A stretch of DNA of 52,446 bases from Deltaproteobacteria bacterium (lineage in GTDB: Bacteria > Desulfobacterota > GWC2-55-46 > UBA9637). Made by a program: the position numbers and the translations under genes. Of this stretch, positions 43,578 through 52,355 are shown one piece after another; the stretch's first letter is position 1; every line of letters begins with the position of its first letter. The stretch is taken from the NCBI GenBank assembly GCA_016219285.1, contig JACRNJ010000035.1, forward strand, positions 1 through 52,446, written 5' to 3'. The notes under the pieces were generated by a model that was not told where the DNA came from, made no database searches, and saw only the letters and a list, made by a program, of their open reading frames with translations.

Positions 43578-44278
43578 ATATCAAAATATCGCTTTACATT
43601 GAAAGCGGTTATCCCCTTATACCTCTCCGCAACTTCAAGCGTTTCAAACTCATCCATTAGGTCTTTCCACGGTATATTCCTTATCCCGCTCTCAAGAACC
43701 CGTTCTGAAACATTTGCCCCCCTGCTGTTTATCTCAGCTACAAACTCCATGATTGGTTTGATTTCTTTACTCAACACATAAAGGTCAAAGAGATCGCGGG
43801 CAGTCTGACGGGCGCCCTTGCCGGCCACTCTCCCGGTTTCAGTGACTACCTCTCCCGTTCCGGTTATTGTACGAAGCTTTCGGTGATAGAGACCTTCAAT
43901 AACCTCAGTTCGGATGCCTTTGACCGTGACTGTCGAAAACATATCGGCATAGATATCCTCTACAATGCTAATCCTGATGGATTCACCTTTCACATTGACC
44001 ATTCCATGCAGTTGAGCAGCATACATCGGGTCTGTCACTGCTTCAACTGCATGAAGCCGAAGCCCGGCATCTTTCATGCGGCGCTGGAGCAGCATCGGCT
44101 CAAATCTCTTGCTTACAAAAAAATCAAGGTCATATGATACCCTGTGTCCGAGATAACATCTTGCCAGAGCAGTTCCGCCGCCAAGAATTACCTGCGCCCC
44201 AGGGAATAACTCCTTTTCTTTCCCGAAGATACTGCGTAAGATTGCATCATGGAGTTTATATAATTGCTGAATTGTCAT
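43559..44278 (-). CDS. Nucleotidyltransferase (AbiEii/AbiGii toxin-like)
   Basis: Starting at the ATG at 44278 the protein has 239 residues. It shows the AbiEii-type nucleotidyltransferase core: VILGGGTALARCYLGHRVSYDLDFF with the metal-binding Asp pair, and a later RDLFDLYVL segment. Such proteins are toxins of type IV or related toxin-antitoxin systems, some with phage-abortive activity. The start codon lies within a perfect 20-bp palindrome (44270-44289), a probable operator. Confidence 0.82.
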   Translation of the reverse strand: MTIQQLYKLHDAILRSIFGKEKELFPGAQVILGGGTALARCYLGHRVSYDLDFFVSKRFEPMLLQRRMKDAGLRLHAVEAVTDPMYAAQLHGMVNVKGESIRISIVEDIYADMFSTVTVKGIRTEVIEGLYHRKLRTITGTGEVVTETGRVAGKGARQTARDLFDLYVLSKEIKPIMEFVAEINSRGANVSERVLESGIRNIPWKDLMDEFETLEVAERYKGITAFNVKRYFDICFRPI

Positions 44279-44289
44279 ATATGACAATT
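44270..44289 (+). promoter_or_regulatory. Perfect 20-bp palindrome over the toxin-gene start
   Basis: AATTGTCATATATGACAATT is identical to its reverse complement. It spans the ATG of the nucleotidyltransferase gene (read on the minus strand), the expected place for an autoregulatory operator bound by the co-encoded winged-helix protein. Confidence 0.7.
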
Positions 44290-44301
44290 TATAATATTAA
44301 C

Positions 44302-44535
44302 CCAGAAAATGCAATAACATTTTCTGGCAAACGCAATCTTTGGCCAAATACTGCGTCAAAGCTGACTGTCCAAATACTCACATACTTAAAACAGTATGCT
44401 CCGTTTTGTCCAGTCAGCTTTTCCTTGCCCTTGACAAATTATGTATTTTGTTGAAGCAAAACACAAAACTCATTTGTCAAAGGCAAAGGAGTTAATTTGT
44501 CAAGGGCTTGTCTTTGGCTCAAATCTTGCGTTTGC
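44302..44535 (+). repeat. Nested-palindrome element of about 209 bp beside the toxin genes
   Basis: A hairpin CCAGAAAAT/ATTTTCTGG (44302-44327) is followed by an element with ends GCAAACGCAA (44327-44336) and TTGCGTTTGC (44526-44535), extendable as imperfect inverted repeats for about 22 bp. Inside, AAAGCTGACTG pairs with CAGTCAGCTTT around CATACT...AGTATG, and CCCTTGACAAATT pairs with AATTTGTCAAGGG. It has no gene. It looks like a MITE or the folded end of a lost element. Confidence 0.65.
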
Positions 44536-44604
44536 ACCCAAAAAATAAAAACCAAATGCATTTTTCGGGCTAAATTATAAATGTCAAGTTCAGCGCAGCA
44601 AAAT

Positions 44605-44856
44605 TTATAAATGCCTTATTGGAAGAGAGATAAAGGATGTAAAGAATATCTTTTGTAATAATTCGGTTATAGCAATCGTCCAACAAGCAGGATTTTCTCT
44701 ATACTTATTTGCCCATTCAAAAAACTGTCTCCGCTTTAGTCCAAGCAAATCCATGCCTTGCTTTGCGTTCAGTTCCTTTTTTAAATATCTTTCTAAAATC
44801 ATTCTTACCTGCTCATCTATCAGTCTTTTGTTAATCTGCTCTGTCATTGTTTGCAC
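44605..44856 (-). pseudogene. N-terminal fragment of an integrase-type transposase
   Basis: The 83-codon frame encodes a helix-turn-helix start (RYLKKELNAKQGMDLLGLKRRQFFEWANKYRENP) like the N-terminus of rve/DDE transposases. The homology then ends in a tail with no catalytic domain. Similar AT-rich TTTATAA/TGTCAAG words occur on both sides (about 44575-44610 and 44930-44960), perhaps degenerate IS ends. Judged an IS relic. Confidence 0.5.
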
Positions 44857-44991
44857 TCCTCCCTGTTGGAAATTTTAAATTATAATCTCAACAAGGTATC
44901 ATAGAGGAGTGCGGTTTTAAATTTTAAATGACATGTTATAAATTCTCCTTGACAAATATCTCAAAGGGGATTAAGTTTTGATTCTTATCTC

Positions 44992-45139
44992 GTTAGCAGG
45001 CTGCCGAAAAGCCCCATATTGTCATTGCGATGAGTGGTTTTTGTGACGAAGCAATCTGTAACTTATTGATTTGTATAGAGATGAGTTTGTTTCGCTTCGC
45101 TCGCTAAGACCACTATCTTGGTTTTTCAGCAACTGTTAA
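44992..45139 (+). repeat. Interspersed repeat with GTTAGCAGGCTGCCGAAAA ends
   Basis: The left end GTTAGCAGGCTGCCGAAAA and right end TTTTTCAGCAACTGTTAA are imperfect inverted repeats. Inside is a TCATTGCGA...GACGAAGCAATCT stretch, typical of widespread bacterial palindromic repeats. It forms the leader of the next gene. Confidence 0.6.
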
Positions 45140-45148
45140 AGGTAAATT

Positions 45149-45982
45149 ATGAAACAATTGTCGGTAAACCACCTCACATTTGCAGGCAAGTATTTTCCTG
45201 ATACCCTCTGTGCGAGAAACTCAAACCATTCATCCACATCTTTACAGGCTGGATTTTCCGGTATGCTGGCAAGCCTTATCCTGTTTCTCGGTTTGTTTGT
45301 TGCCAGCTGTGCAAACCCACAGCAGGAGCAAACATTAAAGGATATGAAGGCTCATATGGCCGAATTAGAAAAAAACCAGTCTAAAACCAATGCAAATATG
45401 GAAGCATTAAATAACAAATTCCTTCTGCTTCAGGAGCAAGCCGTCATCAGCAAAAAAGATATCGTGGAGCTTAAGGCTATGGCTGTCCCTGTTATACCGC
45501 CTGATAACCTCAAGGTTGTAAGACTTGAGACAGGAGATATAAAGAAAGAAGAGGTTAAAAAAGAACTGATAAAAAAAGAGGAGATTAAAAAAACAGAATC
45601 TTTGCCAAGCGCTGAGGCTCTTTACAATGAAGCACAAAACCTATTCATGTCCGGCAGATTGTCTGAATCAATTGATAAGTTTGCTAAGTTTATTCTGCAT
45701 TACCCTCAACATACGCTGGCAGATAATGCGCAGTACTGGATTGGAGAAATCTACTATTCGCAGAAAGATTATCAAAAGGCGCTATCGGAGTTTAAAAAGG
45801 CAGTGGACAGCTATCCCAATGCAAATAAGGCTTCTGATGCGCTTTTAAAAGTGGCCTTTTCATACTTGGAGCTTAACAATAAAGAAAAGGCAATGGATGC
45901 ATTTAAATTGCTTATAGAGAGATACCCATCGTCAGAGGCGGCAGTAAAGGCAGTGATAAAGATTCAAGAACTCCAAAAATAG
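45149..45982 (+). CDS. CpoB/YbgF-like TPR lipoprotein
   Basis: The 277 residues include a hydrophobic segment with a lipobox-like LFVASC (Cys54), then a coiled coil (60-110), a Lys/Glu-rich linker, and three tetratricopeptide repeats (about 155-275; AEALYNEAQNLFMSGRLSESIDKFAKFI, then LADNAQYWIGEIYYSQKDY) as in CpoB. Translation may start at ATG 45263, which would place the lipobox at residue 16, but no ribosome site favours it. CpoB coordinates envelope constriction with the Tol-Pal system and peptidoglycan synthesis. tol-pal genes are not in this window. Confidence 0.82.
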   Translation: MKQLSVNHLTFAGKYFPDTLCARNSNHSSTSLQAGFSGMLASLILFLGLFVASCANPQQEQTLKDMKAHMAELEKNQSKTNANMEALNNKFLLLQEQAVISKKDIVELKAMAVPVIPPDNLKVVRLETGDIKKEEVKKELIKKEEIKKTESLPSAEALYNEAQNLFMSGRLSESIDKFAKFILHYPQHTLADNAQYWIGEIYYSQKDYQKALSEFKKAVDSYPNANKASDALLKVAFSYLELNNKEKAMDAFKLLIERYPSSEAAVKAVIKIQELQK

Positions 45983-46029
45983 TTTTATGAAGAGGGAAGC
46001 TGCCATGAAATAAAAATTGATTTTTACGC

Positions 46030-46203
46030 GTGTTTTTTCCTTTATCTGAAGAGGAAAAGACAATTATCTTTCTTCCAACAGAAATGAGAACGTTTGTAAT
46101 AATCCGTGCAGAAGAGGACGCATCCACTGCATTTATAACAAAAAGCGGTTATGTCATCTATAAAGGAGACAAGGTAAGGACAGCAAAACAAAAGAGGCTA
46201 TAG
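46030..46203 (+). CDS. Short frame of uncertain status (57 aa)
   Basis: A frame from GTG 46030 to TAG 46203 encodes a normal-looking peptide (EEEKTIIFLPTEMRTFVI, then FITKSGYVIYKGDKVRTAK). No ribosome site is seen and an in-frame TGA lies just upstream (46018-46020). It may be the remaining C-terminal part of a degraded gene. Function unknown. Confidence 0.3.
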   Translation: MFFPLSEEEKTIIFLPTEMRTFVIIRAEEDASTAFITKSGYVIYKGDKVRTAKQKRL

Positions 46204-46262
46204 GTGGATAGGCTATGGGCTATAGGTTTTACTATTGCCACTTGCCAGTTGCCTATAGCCTA
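46204..46262 (+). repeat. Hairpin before dprA
   Basis: GGCTATGGGCTATAGG is answered by CCTATAGCC some 25 bases later. The CCTATAGCC word also occurs in the hairpin upstream of the recombinase gene at 10451-10498. Confidence 0.5.
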
Positions 46263-46272
46263 ATTATTTTTT

Positions 46273-47385
46273 ATGGCTCACGAAATAAAATACTGGCTTG
46301 CACTTGGAAGGATTAAGGGAATTGGCAAATTAGCATATAAGACGCTGATTGACGAATTCCATGAGCCAAGGCTTGTTTTTGAATCATCGCTAACGAGACT
46401 TGAACAAACCCATGGTATCGGGAAAAAACTCAGCCAGGCCATAAAAGGATTTAACGAGTGGAAGTGGGTAGAAAATGAAATAAACCTCATAAAGAAACAC
46501 GACGTTAAATTCCTGACCATGAGACACGCAGATTTCCCCAAATCCCTGCTTTCAATCCCAGATCCTCCGCCGTATCTCTATGTAAAAGGGACAATATGTA
46601 AAGAGGATGAAAATGCTGTAGCTGTTGTAGGCACAAGGCTTCCAACATTATACGGCATCGCTGTTGCAGAAAAACTATCCAGAGAATTGGCCGCACTTGG
46701 GATTACAATTATAAGCGGCATGGCAAGGGGCATAGACTCGGCGGCGCACAGAGGGGCTATTGCAGGCAAAGGCAGGACGATTGCTGTGCTTGGCAGCGGC
46801 ATTGATGTGATATATCCGTCAGAAAATAAGAAACTGTATGAACAGATTATATCAAATGGCGCTGTTGTGTCCGAGTTTCCCATTGGCGCCCCGCCGCTTG
46901 CAACAAACTTTCCCCAGAGGAACAGGATTATCAGCGGCCTTGTTAAAGGCGTGCTGGTTGCAGAGGCATCGCTCAGAAGCGGCTCTCTTATAACAGCAAG
47001 ATTGGCGCTTGATTATGGAAGGGATGTTTTTGCCCTGCCTGGCAGCGTAACATCCAGCAAGAGCAAAGGCACAAACAAACTTATTAAAGATGGCGCAAAG
47101 CTTGTTGAAGATATAAGGGACATACTGGAAGAATTGTCAATAAATATGCCAGGAGTCCTGAACCAGAAAACAGAAGCAGCTACAGACACAGCAAGCGAGG
47201 TACGGCCGCGGCTTTCACCTGAAGAAGAAAAGATTATAAACCTTCTTGATGAACCATGTTTCATTGACAGCATCATACAAAACACAGGTTTATCTGCCCA
47301 AAAGACATCATCACTGCTTCTTGATATGGAATTAAAAGGACTTATTGAGCAGCAGGCTGGAAAACAGTTTGTAAGGAGGTATTAA
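46273..47385 (+). CDS. dprA: DNA-processing protein DprA/Smf
   Basis: The 370 residues comprise an N-terminal HhH/SAM region (LGRIKGIGKLAYKTLIDEF), the Rossmann-like DprA core (VAVVGTRLPTLYGIAVAEKL, ISGMARGIDSAAHRGAI, LGSGIDVIYPSENKKLYE, FPQRNRIISGL) and a C-terminal winged helix (about 310-370). DprA loads RecA on incoming single-stranded DNA during natural transformation. The neighbouring gene is topA, which reproduces the widely conserved dprA-topA order. Confidence 0.95.
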   Translation: MAHEIKYWLALGRIKGIGKLAYKTLIDEFHEPRLVFESSLTRLEQTHGIGKKLSQAIKGFNEWKWVENEINLIKKHDVKFLTMRHADFPKSLLSIPDPPPYLYVKGTICKEDENAVAVVGTRLPTLYGIAVAEKLSRELAALGITIISGMARGIDSAAHRGAIAGKGRTIAVLGSGIDVIYPSENKKLYEQIISNGAVVSEFPIGAPPLATNFPQRNRIISGLVKGVLVAEASLRSGSLITARLALDYGRDVFALPGSVTSSKSKGTNKLIKDGAKLVEDIRDILEELSINMPGVLNQKTEAATDTASEVRPRLSPEEEKIINLLDEPCFIDSIIQNTGLSAQKTSSLLLDMELKGLIEQQAGKQFVRRY

Positions 47386-47394
47386 AAAAACAAA

Positions 47395-47500
47395 TACTAA
47401 TTTCTAATATCTAAATTCTAAATAATGACTAAGGCTGTTTTGAGTTAGAATTTTAGGTTTGTTTAGGATTCAGAAATTAGGATTTGGAAATTTAAAAATA
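47395..47500 (+). repeat. AT-rich inverted repeat between dprA and topA
   Basis: ACTAATTTCTAATATCTAAATTC is answered by GAATTTTAGG, AGAAATTAGGATTT and similar words. The vocabulary is that of the spacer at 31134-31261. It leaves little room for a topA ribosome site: none is evident before ATG 47503. Confidence 0.6.
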
Positions 47501-47502
47501 TT

Positions 47503-50022
47503 ATGCCCAAATCACTCGTCATAGTAGAATCCCCTGCAAAGGCAAAGACCATTGGGAAATTTCTCAGCAAGGATTTCACAGTAAAGTCTTCCGTCGGCCA
47601 TATCCGCGACTTGGTGGAGAAAGGGATAGGGGTGGATGTAAAAAATAATTTTGAACCCCTGTATGAAATTTCACCTGATAAAAAAGCGGTGGTTGCCGAA
47701 TTGAAAAAACTTTCCAAAGGCGCAGATACGGTGTGGCTCGCAACAGATGAAGACCGCGAAGGTGAGGCCATCGCATGGCATTTGTCGGAAGCGCTGGACT
47801 TGAAGCCTGAGAAAACAAAACGGGTAAGCTACTCTGAAATTACCAAAGAGGCGATTCAACAAGCGATAGCTAATCCGAGAACGATTGATAAAAATCTGGT
47901 GGATGCGCAGCAGGCGCGCAGGGTTTTGGACAGGCTGGTCGGCTACGAGATTTCGCCAATCCTTTGGAAAAAAGTGAAACCCGCCCTCTCTGCAGGAAGG
48001 GTGCAGAGCGTTGCTGTAAGATTAATTGTGGAGCGGGAAAGAGAAGTACAAAATTTCAAATCTGTTTCATCTTACAAAGTGTCGGCTGTTTTTCTAAGTG
48101 AGAAAAACGAGGTGGTGAAAGCGGAGCTGCCGAAAAAGTTCCAGACCAAAGAAGAGGTGAAATCATTCCTCGGAAAATGCAAAAATGCGGAGTTCTCCAT
48201 CGCCAACATAGAGACAAGGCCGGCAAAGAAATCCCCATCCGCTCCTTTTACCACTTCTACACTTCAGCAGGAAGCGGGAAGAAAATTCGGATACTCTGTT
48301 GCTCAAACCATGAGAACTGCGCAAGGACTTTATGAGAGCGGAAAAATAACCTATATGCGCACGGATTCGGTAAGTCTTTCAGACACAGCGCTTGACCAGG
48401 CGAAGAAGGAGATTGAAAAATTGTATGGAAAAGACTTTATCAATACCCGTCGTTACAAAACAAAGAGCAAAGGGGCGCAGGAAGCGCACGAAGCTATTCG
48501 TCCTACATATCTCGGCGCCTCTTCAATTGAAGGCGATGCGCAGGAACTCCGCATTTATGATCTGATTTGGAAAAGGACTATTGCCTCGCAGATGAGCGAT
48601 GCCCTGCTGGAGAAGACTACAGCAACAATCTGTGTGTCAACAGCTGAAGAAAGTTTTGTTGCGCAGGGAGAAGTTCTGAAGTTTGAGGGGTTTTTGAAAG
48701 TTTATCTGGAAGGAAGAGACGACGAAGATGAGGAAAACAGAGAAGGCATTCTTCCTCCTTTGAAAATCGGCGAGAAACTCACGGGCAAAGAAATAGCTGC
48801 TACGGAACGTTTCACGCATCACCTGCCCAGATATACCGAAGCTACGCTTGTGCGCAAGCTGGAGGAACTAGGTATTGGAAGGCCTTCAACCTATGCTCCC
48901 ACCATCTCTACCATTCAAAAAAGAAATTATGTAGTCAAGGAAGACCGCGAAGGGGTGAAACGCGATTTCAGTTGTGTCCATTTGAAGAATAAGCAAATCA
49001 CAGAAGAAATTAAATCGGAAAACACCGGGGCGGAGAAGGCAAAACTCTTTCCCACGGACATCGGCATGGTGGTAAATGATTTTCTGATGAATAATTTCAA
49101 AGACATTATGGATTTCAATTTCACGGCAAAGGTGGAAGAGGAGTTTGACGAAATTGCCGGGGGAAAATTAGTGTGGACGAAGATGCTTGCAGAGTTTTAC
49201 AAGCCCTTTCATGAAATAGTGGAGCACACTGCCGAAACATCAGAGCGCCAAAGCGGTGAGCGTCTGCTAGGCAAAGACCCGAAGACAGGAAAACAAGTAA
49301 TCGTGAGGCTCGGAAGGTTTGGGCCTATGGTTCAAATAGGGCATCAGGATGACGACGAGAAACCGCGTTATGCCTCGCTCCGCAAAGACCAGCGTGTGGA
49401 TAACATCACCTTTGAACAGGCAATGGAACTTTTTAAACTGCCGCGTAACCTCGGAATGCATGAAGCTAATGAGGTGATTGTGGGCATAGGACGTTTTGGT
49501 CCGTACATAAAATATCAGGACGGCTATGTGTCGCTCCCCAAAGGTGAAGACCCGCACACTATTTCACTGGAAAGGGTCAAGGAAATTCTGAATGGCCCCC
49601 GCCTGCCGAAAGCGTTGGGTAAGTTTCAGAACGAAGATATCAGTGTGGCAAAAGGGAGATTTGGCCCTTATGTGAAATATAAAAATATCTTTGCATCCTT
49701 GAGCAAAGGTGAAGACCCGTTCAGTGTAACTCTGGAGCGCGCCATTGAGTTGGTGACCGCAAAGGAGAAAAAGGAACAAGAGAAGCTAATCCGGTCGTGG
49801 GATGGTGACGCGCGCGTGCGAGTAGTGAACGGCAGATACGGCCCGTGCATTCAGGCCGGAAAGAAATTTTTCCGCATCCCCGCCAACAAAGAGCCGCAGG
49901 AGCTTACACTGGATGAATGTCTTTCCATGGCTGGATTAAACGAGGAAAAGAAAAAATCCAAAACTGCAAGCGCAAAGGGAAAAGTAAAAAGCGGAAAAGC
50001 AAAAATTCGCAAGGCGGGTTAA
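47503..50022 (+). CDS. topA: DNA topoisomerase I, Bacteroidetes-like
   Basis: The 839 residues have the TOPRIM domain (VIVESPAKAKTIGKFL; TDEDREGE at 81-88), the active-site Tyr284 (GKITYMRTDSVSLS) and TSTLQQEAGRKFGYS. Unlike most proteobacterial enzymes there are no C4 zinc fingers. The C-terminus has repeated GRFGPYVK(Y/H)-type units (about 595-810) and a Lys/Ser/Ala-rich tail, the architecture I associate with Bacteroidetes TopA. Codon choice also differs from its neighbours: CGC and CGT for Arg are frequent here, while nearby genes favour AGG/AGA. It relaxes negative supercoils. Probably acquired by transfer, replacing a native copy behind dprA. Confidence 0.94.
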   Translation: MPKSLVIVESPAKAKTIGKFLSKDFTVKSSVGHIRDLVEKGIGVDVKNNFEPLYEISPDKKAVVAELKKLSKGADTVWLATDEDREGEAIAWHLSEALDLKPEKTKRVSYSEITKEAIQQAIANPRTIDKNLVDAQQARRVLDRLVGYEISPILWKKVKPALSAGRVQSVAVRLIVEREREVQNFKSVSSYKVSAVFLSEKNEVVKAELPKKFQTKEEVKSFLGKCKNAEFSIANIETRPAKKSPSAPFTTSTLQQEAGRKFGYSVAQTMRTAQGLYESGKITYMRTDSVSLSDTALDQAKKEIEKLYGKDFINTRRYKTKSKGAQEAHEAIRPTYLGASSIEGDAQELRIYDLIWKRTIASQMSDALLEKTTATICVSTAEESFVAQGEVLKFEGFLKVYLEGRDDEDEENREGILPPLKIGEKLTGKEIAATERFTHHLPRYTEATLVRKLEELGIGRPSTYAPTISTIQKRNYVVKEDREGVKRDFSCVHLKNKQITEEIKSENTGAEKAKLFPTDIGMVVNDFLMNNFKDIMDFNFTAKVEEEFDEIAGGKLVWTKMLAEFYKPFHEIVEHTAETSERQSGERLLGKDPKTGKQVIVRLGRFGPMVQIGHQDDDEKPRYASLRKDQRVDNITFEQAMELFKLPRNLGMHEANEVIVGIGRFGPYIKYQDGYVSLPKGEDPHTISLERVKEILNGPRLPKALGKFQNEDISVAKGRFGPYVKYKNIFASLSKGEDPFSVTLERAIELVTAKEKKEQEKLIRSWDGDARVRVVNGRYGPCIQAGKKFFRIPANKEPQELTLDECLSMAGLNEEKKKSKTASAKGKVKSGKAKIRKAG

Positions 50023-50136
50023 GTAAAACAACCCGATGAATACCCTCCTCCCCTTATGGAGAAATATTCCAAAAGGGCAGGCAAGGCAATAAAATGCCAG
50101 AAGCAAGGGTGCGGGTATAAGGAAGATGGAGATTGA
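50023..50136 (+). pseudogene. In-frame zinc-ribbon-like tail after the topA stop
   Basis: Immediately after the topA TAA (50020-50022), and in the same frame, a further 37 codons run to TGA at 50134-50136. They encode a coherent peptide, QPDEYPPPLMEKYSKRAGKA followed by IKCQKQGCGYKEDGD. The pattern (basic strand, then C-x4-CGY) resembles the last half-finger of type IA topoisomerases of other lineages. It could be the surviving 3' end of a native topoisomerase gene. The shared frame may be chance. Confidence 0.4.
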
Positions 50137-50152
50137 AGGAAAGATATAAATC

Positions 50153-50181
50153 TTGACACTGTCCACTGGGTAAGATAAAAT
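50153..50181 (+). promoter_or_regulatory. Promoter of the vapBC operon
   Basis: TTGACA (50153-50158), a 17-bp spacer and TAAAAT (50176-50181) lie 29 bp upstream of the antitoxin start. Confidence 0.65.
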
Positions 50182-50210
50182 ATAAATTATCTTGTTAAAT
50201 GGAGGTTTGT

Positions 50211-50459
50211 ATGAAAACAACTGTTACGGCAAGAGGGCAGGTATCAATTCCTGTAGAAATCAGGGATAAATTTAATATAGAGCCGGAAACGAAGGTTGAT
50301 TGGGTTGTTGACGGGAACACTATAAGGGTTATTCCTATTCCGAAAGACCCAATATCGGCCTTTCGCGGCAAAGGCAAAGGGCTTTACACCACAAAAAACC
50401 TTATAAAAGAAAGAAAAGAGCAAAGGAAGTTTGAGTGTGAAAAAGAAAGAGGGGAGTAA
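50211..50459 (+). CDS. vapB: VapB-type antitoxin, AbrB/SpoVT swapped-hairpin fold
   Basis: The 82-residue protein starts at ATG 50211 behind GGAGG. It has the AbrB DNA-binding half ([33 protein letters not shown]) and a charged C-terminal tail ([19 protein letters not shown]) that would wrap the toxin. It neutralises the downstream PIN toxin and represses the operon. It overlaps the toxin gene by 23 bp. Confidence 0.88.
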   Translation: MKTTVTARGQVSIPVEIRDKFNIEPETKVDWVVDGNTIRVIPIPKDPISAFRGKGKGLYTTKNLIKERKEQRKFECEKERGE

Positions 50460-50856
50460 AATATATCTGCTCGACACCTCTGCTGTTCTTGCCTTGTGGA
50501 ATGCGGAAGATGGCGCGGATACGGTAGAAGATATTCTGAAAAAATCTTCTAATGCTTCCGTATTTGTTTCCTTTATGACCTTTATGGAATGCAGATATTG
50601 TATATGGAAGAAAAAGGGGAAGGCAGTGGCAGATGAATTTTACAGGGATTTAAGCCTGTTGCCTATAAAACGCGTAGATGTTGATGATGTTTTGATAAAT
50701 ATAGCCTCCGAAATGAAGGCAACAAACAATCTGTCGGTTGCCGACAGTTGGATTATTGCAAGCGCCATAAAAACCAATTCTACACTTGTCCACAAAGACC
50801 CTGAGTTTGAGCAGATTGCGGATAGAGTTGATATGCTGAAACTGCCTTATAAGTAG
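50437..50856 (+). CDS. vapC: VapC-type PIN-domain ribonuclease toxin
   Basis: The 139 residues start at GTG 50437, seven bases behind AAGGAAG; a TTG two codons upstream is an alternative. The PIN acidic residues are in place: Asp ([11 protein letters not shown]), Glu (TFMECRYC), Asp ([12 protein letters not shown]) and Asp/Glu (LVHKDPEFE). VapC toxins cleave tRNA or rRNA when freed from VapB. Overlap with the antitoxin gene gives coupled translation. Confidence 0.9.
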   Translation: MKKKEGSKIYLLDTSAVLALWNAEDGADTVEDILKKSSNASVFVSFMTFMECRYCIWKKKGKAVADEFYRDLSLLPIKRVDVDDVLINIASEMKATNNLSVADSWIIASAIKTNSTLVHKDPEFEQIADRVDMLKLPYK

Positions 50857-50951
50857 AATTTGTGAAGTCAAATGTTGGATTTTGCTTTGCTCAACTCAAC
50901 CTTGGCTAATTGTCAATAAGTAAGTCTGACCCCATGGAGGTAGGAGAAACT

Positions 50952-52235
50952 ATGAAAACCACCAATTCCAAACAACTCATGCAAAAGGCGCAAAAACTCA
51001 TTCCCGGCGGGGTGAACAGCCCTGTCAGGGCGTTTAAGGCAATGGGCGGGAATCCGCTCTTTATCAAAAAGGCCAAAGGCTCAAAGATATACGATGCGGA
51101 CGGCAACTGCTTTATAGATTATGTCGGCTCATGGGGGACGGCAATCCTCGGCCATTCGCATCCCAAAGTCAATGCTGCATTAAAAAAGGCGGTTGACAGA
51201 GGCACAAGTTATGGCGCGCCAACCGAGCTAGAGGTTACACTTGCAGGGCTTGTGGTGGAGGCATTCCCCTCTATGGACATGGTGCGCTTTGTAAACTCAG
51301 GCACAGAGGCGACCATGAGCGCAATACGTCTTGCGCGGGCATATACGAAAAGAGATAAGATAATAAAATTTGAAGGATGTTATCACGGCCACGGTGACGG
51401 CCTTCTGGTCAAGGCAGGAAGCGGCGCAGCAACTCTTGGTGTGCAGGACAGCCCCGGAGTTCCGGCGGATATTGCAAAAAATACTTATACGGCCATCTAC
51501 AACGACATAACATCAATAGAGGATATTTTAAGGAACGACCCTGAAGGTGTGGCCTGCATCATGGTAGAGGGTGTGCCTGGCAATATGGGTGTTGTGCTTC
51601 CACAAAGCGGTTTTTTAAAGGCGCTCAGGGATATGTGCAATCAATACGGTATTGTGTTGATACTGGATGAGGTTATGAGCGGATTTAGGCTTTGCTACGG
51701 CGGGGCGCAGAAGGTTTATGATGTTGACCCTGATATGACATGCCTAGGAAAGGTAATTGGCGGAGGTTTGCCTGTCGGCGCATTCGGCGGAAAGAAAAAG
51801 ATTATGGAGATGCTGGCGCCATCCGGCCCTGTTTATCAGGCAGGGACATTGTCAGGCAATCCTCTTGCCATGACCGCAGGCATAGAGACCCTCATGATTT
51901 TAAAAGGCAAGGGGGTTTATGAAAAGTTGGAGAAAACCAGCAAAGGGCTATGCGACGGCCTCGAAACTATAGCCAAGAGAAAAAATATCCCTGTGCATAT
52001 TGCGCGGGCTGGCGCAATGTTTACGCTTTTTTTTAATGACAGGCCGGTTGATAACTATGCGGATGCAAGAAAAAGCAACCTTGAAAGGTTTGCAAAATAT
52101 TTTAAAAAGATGCTGAAATCAGGTATCTACCTTGCCCCATCCCAGTTCGAGGCAGTATTTGTTTCATTGGCGCATTCAAAGAACGACATTAATAAAACAC
52201 TGGCTGCCGTAGAAAAGGTATTTAAAGAATTATAA
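50952..52235 (+). CDS. hemL: Glutamate-1-semialdehyde 2,1-aminomutase
   Basis: The start at 50952 follows AGGAG (50942-50946), so the 427-residue form is preferred to an upstream ATG. It is a class III PLP enzyme with [17 protein letters not shown] at the N-terminus, the PLP-binding LDEVMSGFR and the Schiff-base Lys in [16 protein letters not shown]. It makes 5-aminolevulinate in the C5 route to tetrapyrroles, feeding the siroheme-dependent heme pathway seen at 7.7-10.4 kb. Confidence 0.96.
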   Translation: MKTTNSKQLMQKAQKLIPGGVNSPVRAFKAMGGNPLFIKKAKGSKIYDADGNCFIDYVGSWGTAILGHSHPKVNAALKKAVDRGTSYGAPTELEVTLAGLVVEAFPSMDMVRFVNSGTEATMSAIRLARAYTKRDKIIKFEGCYHGHGDGLLVKAGSGAATLGVQDSPGVPADIAKNTYTAIYNDITSIEDILRNDPEGVACIMVEGVPGNMGVVLPQSGFLKALRDMCNQYGIVLILDEVMSGFRLCYGGAQKVYDVDPDMTCLGKVIGGGLPVGAFGGKKKIMEMLAPSGPVYQAGTLSGNPLAMTAGIETLMILKGKGVYEKLEKTSKGLCDGLETIAKRKNIPVHIARAGAMFTLFFNDRPVDNYADARKSNLERFAKYFKKMLKSGIYLAPSQFEAVFVSLAHSKNDINKTLAAVEKVFKEL

Positions 52236-52318
52236 TGTTAAAAAATAGCAGCAGTCGTTGCGCTTCCTTATTGAACCTGGGTATGAAATATCGGACAGGA
52301 AAGACAATTACTAATATC

Positions 52319-52355
52319 TTCACAAACTAAGCCTCATTAGTGTATAATATGAGGC
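52319..52355 (+). promoter_or_regulatory. Promoter and inverted repeat before a transposase gene
   Basis: TTCACA (52319-52324), 18 bp and TATAAT (52343-52348) form a likely promoter. GCCTCAT (52331-52337) and ATGAGGC (52349-52355) are perfect inverted repeats that bracket the -10, possibly the end or operator of an IS630-like element. Confidence 0.45.
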
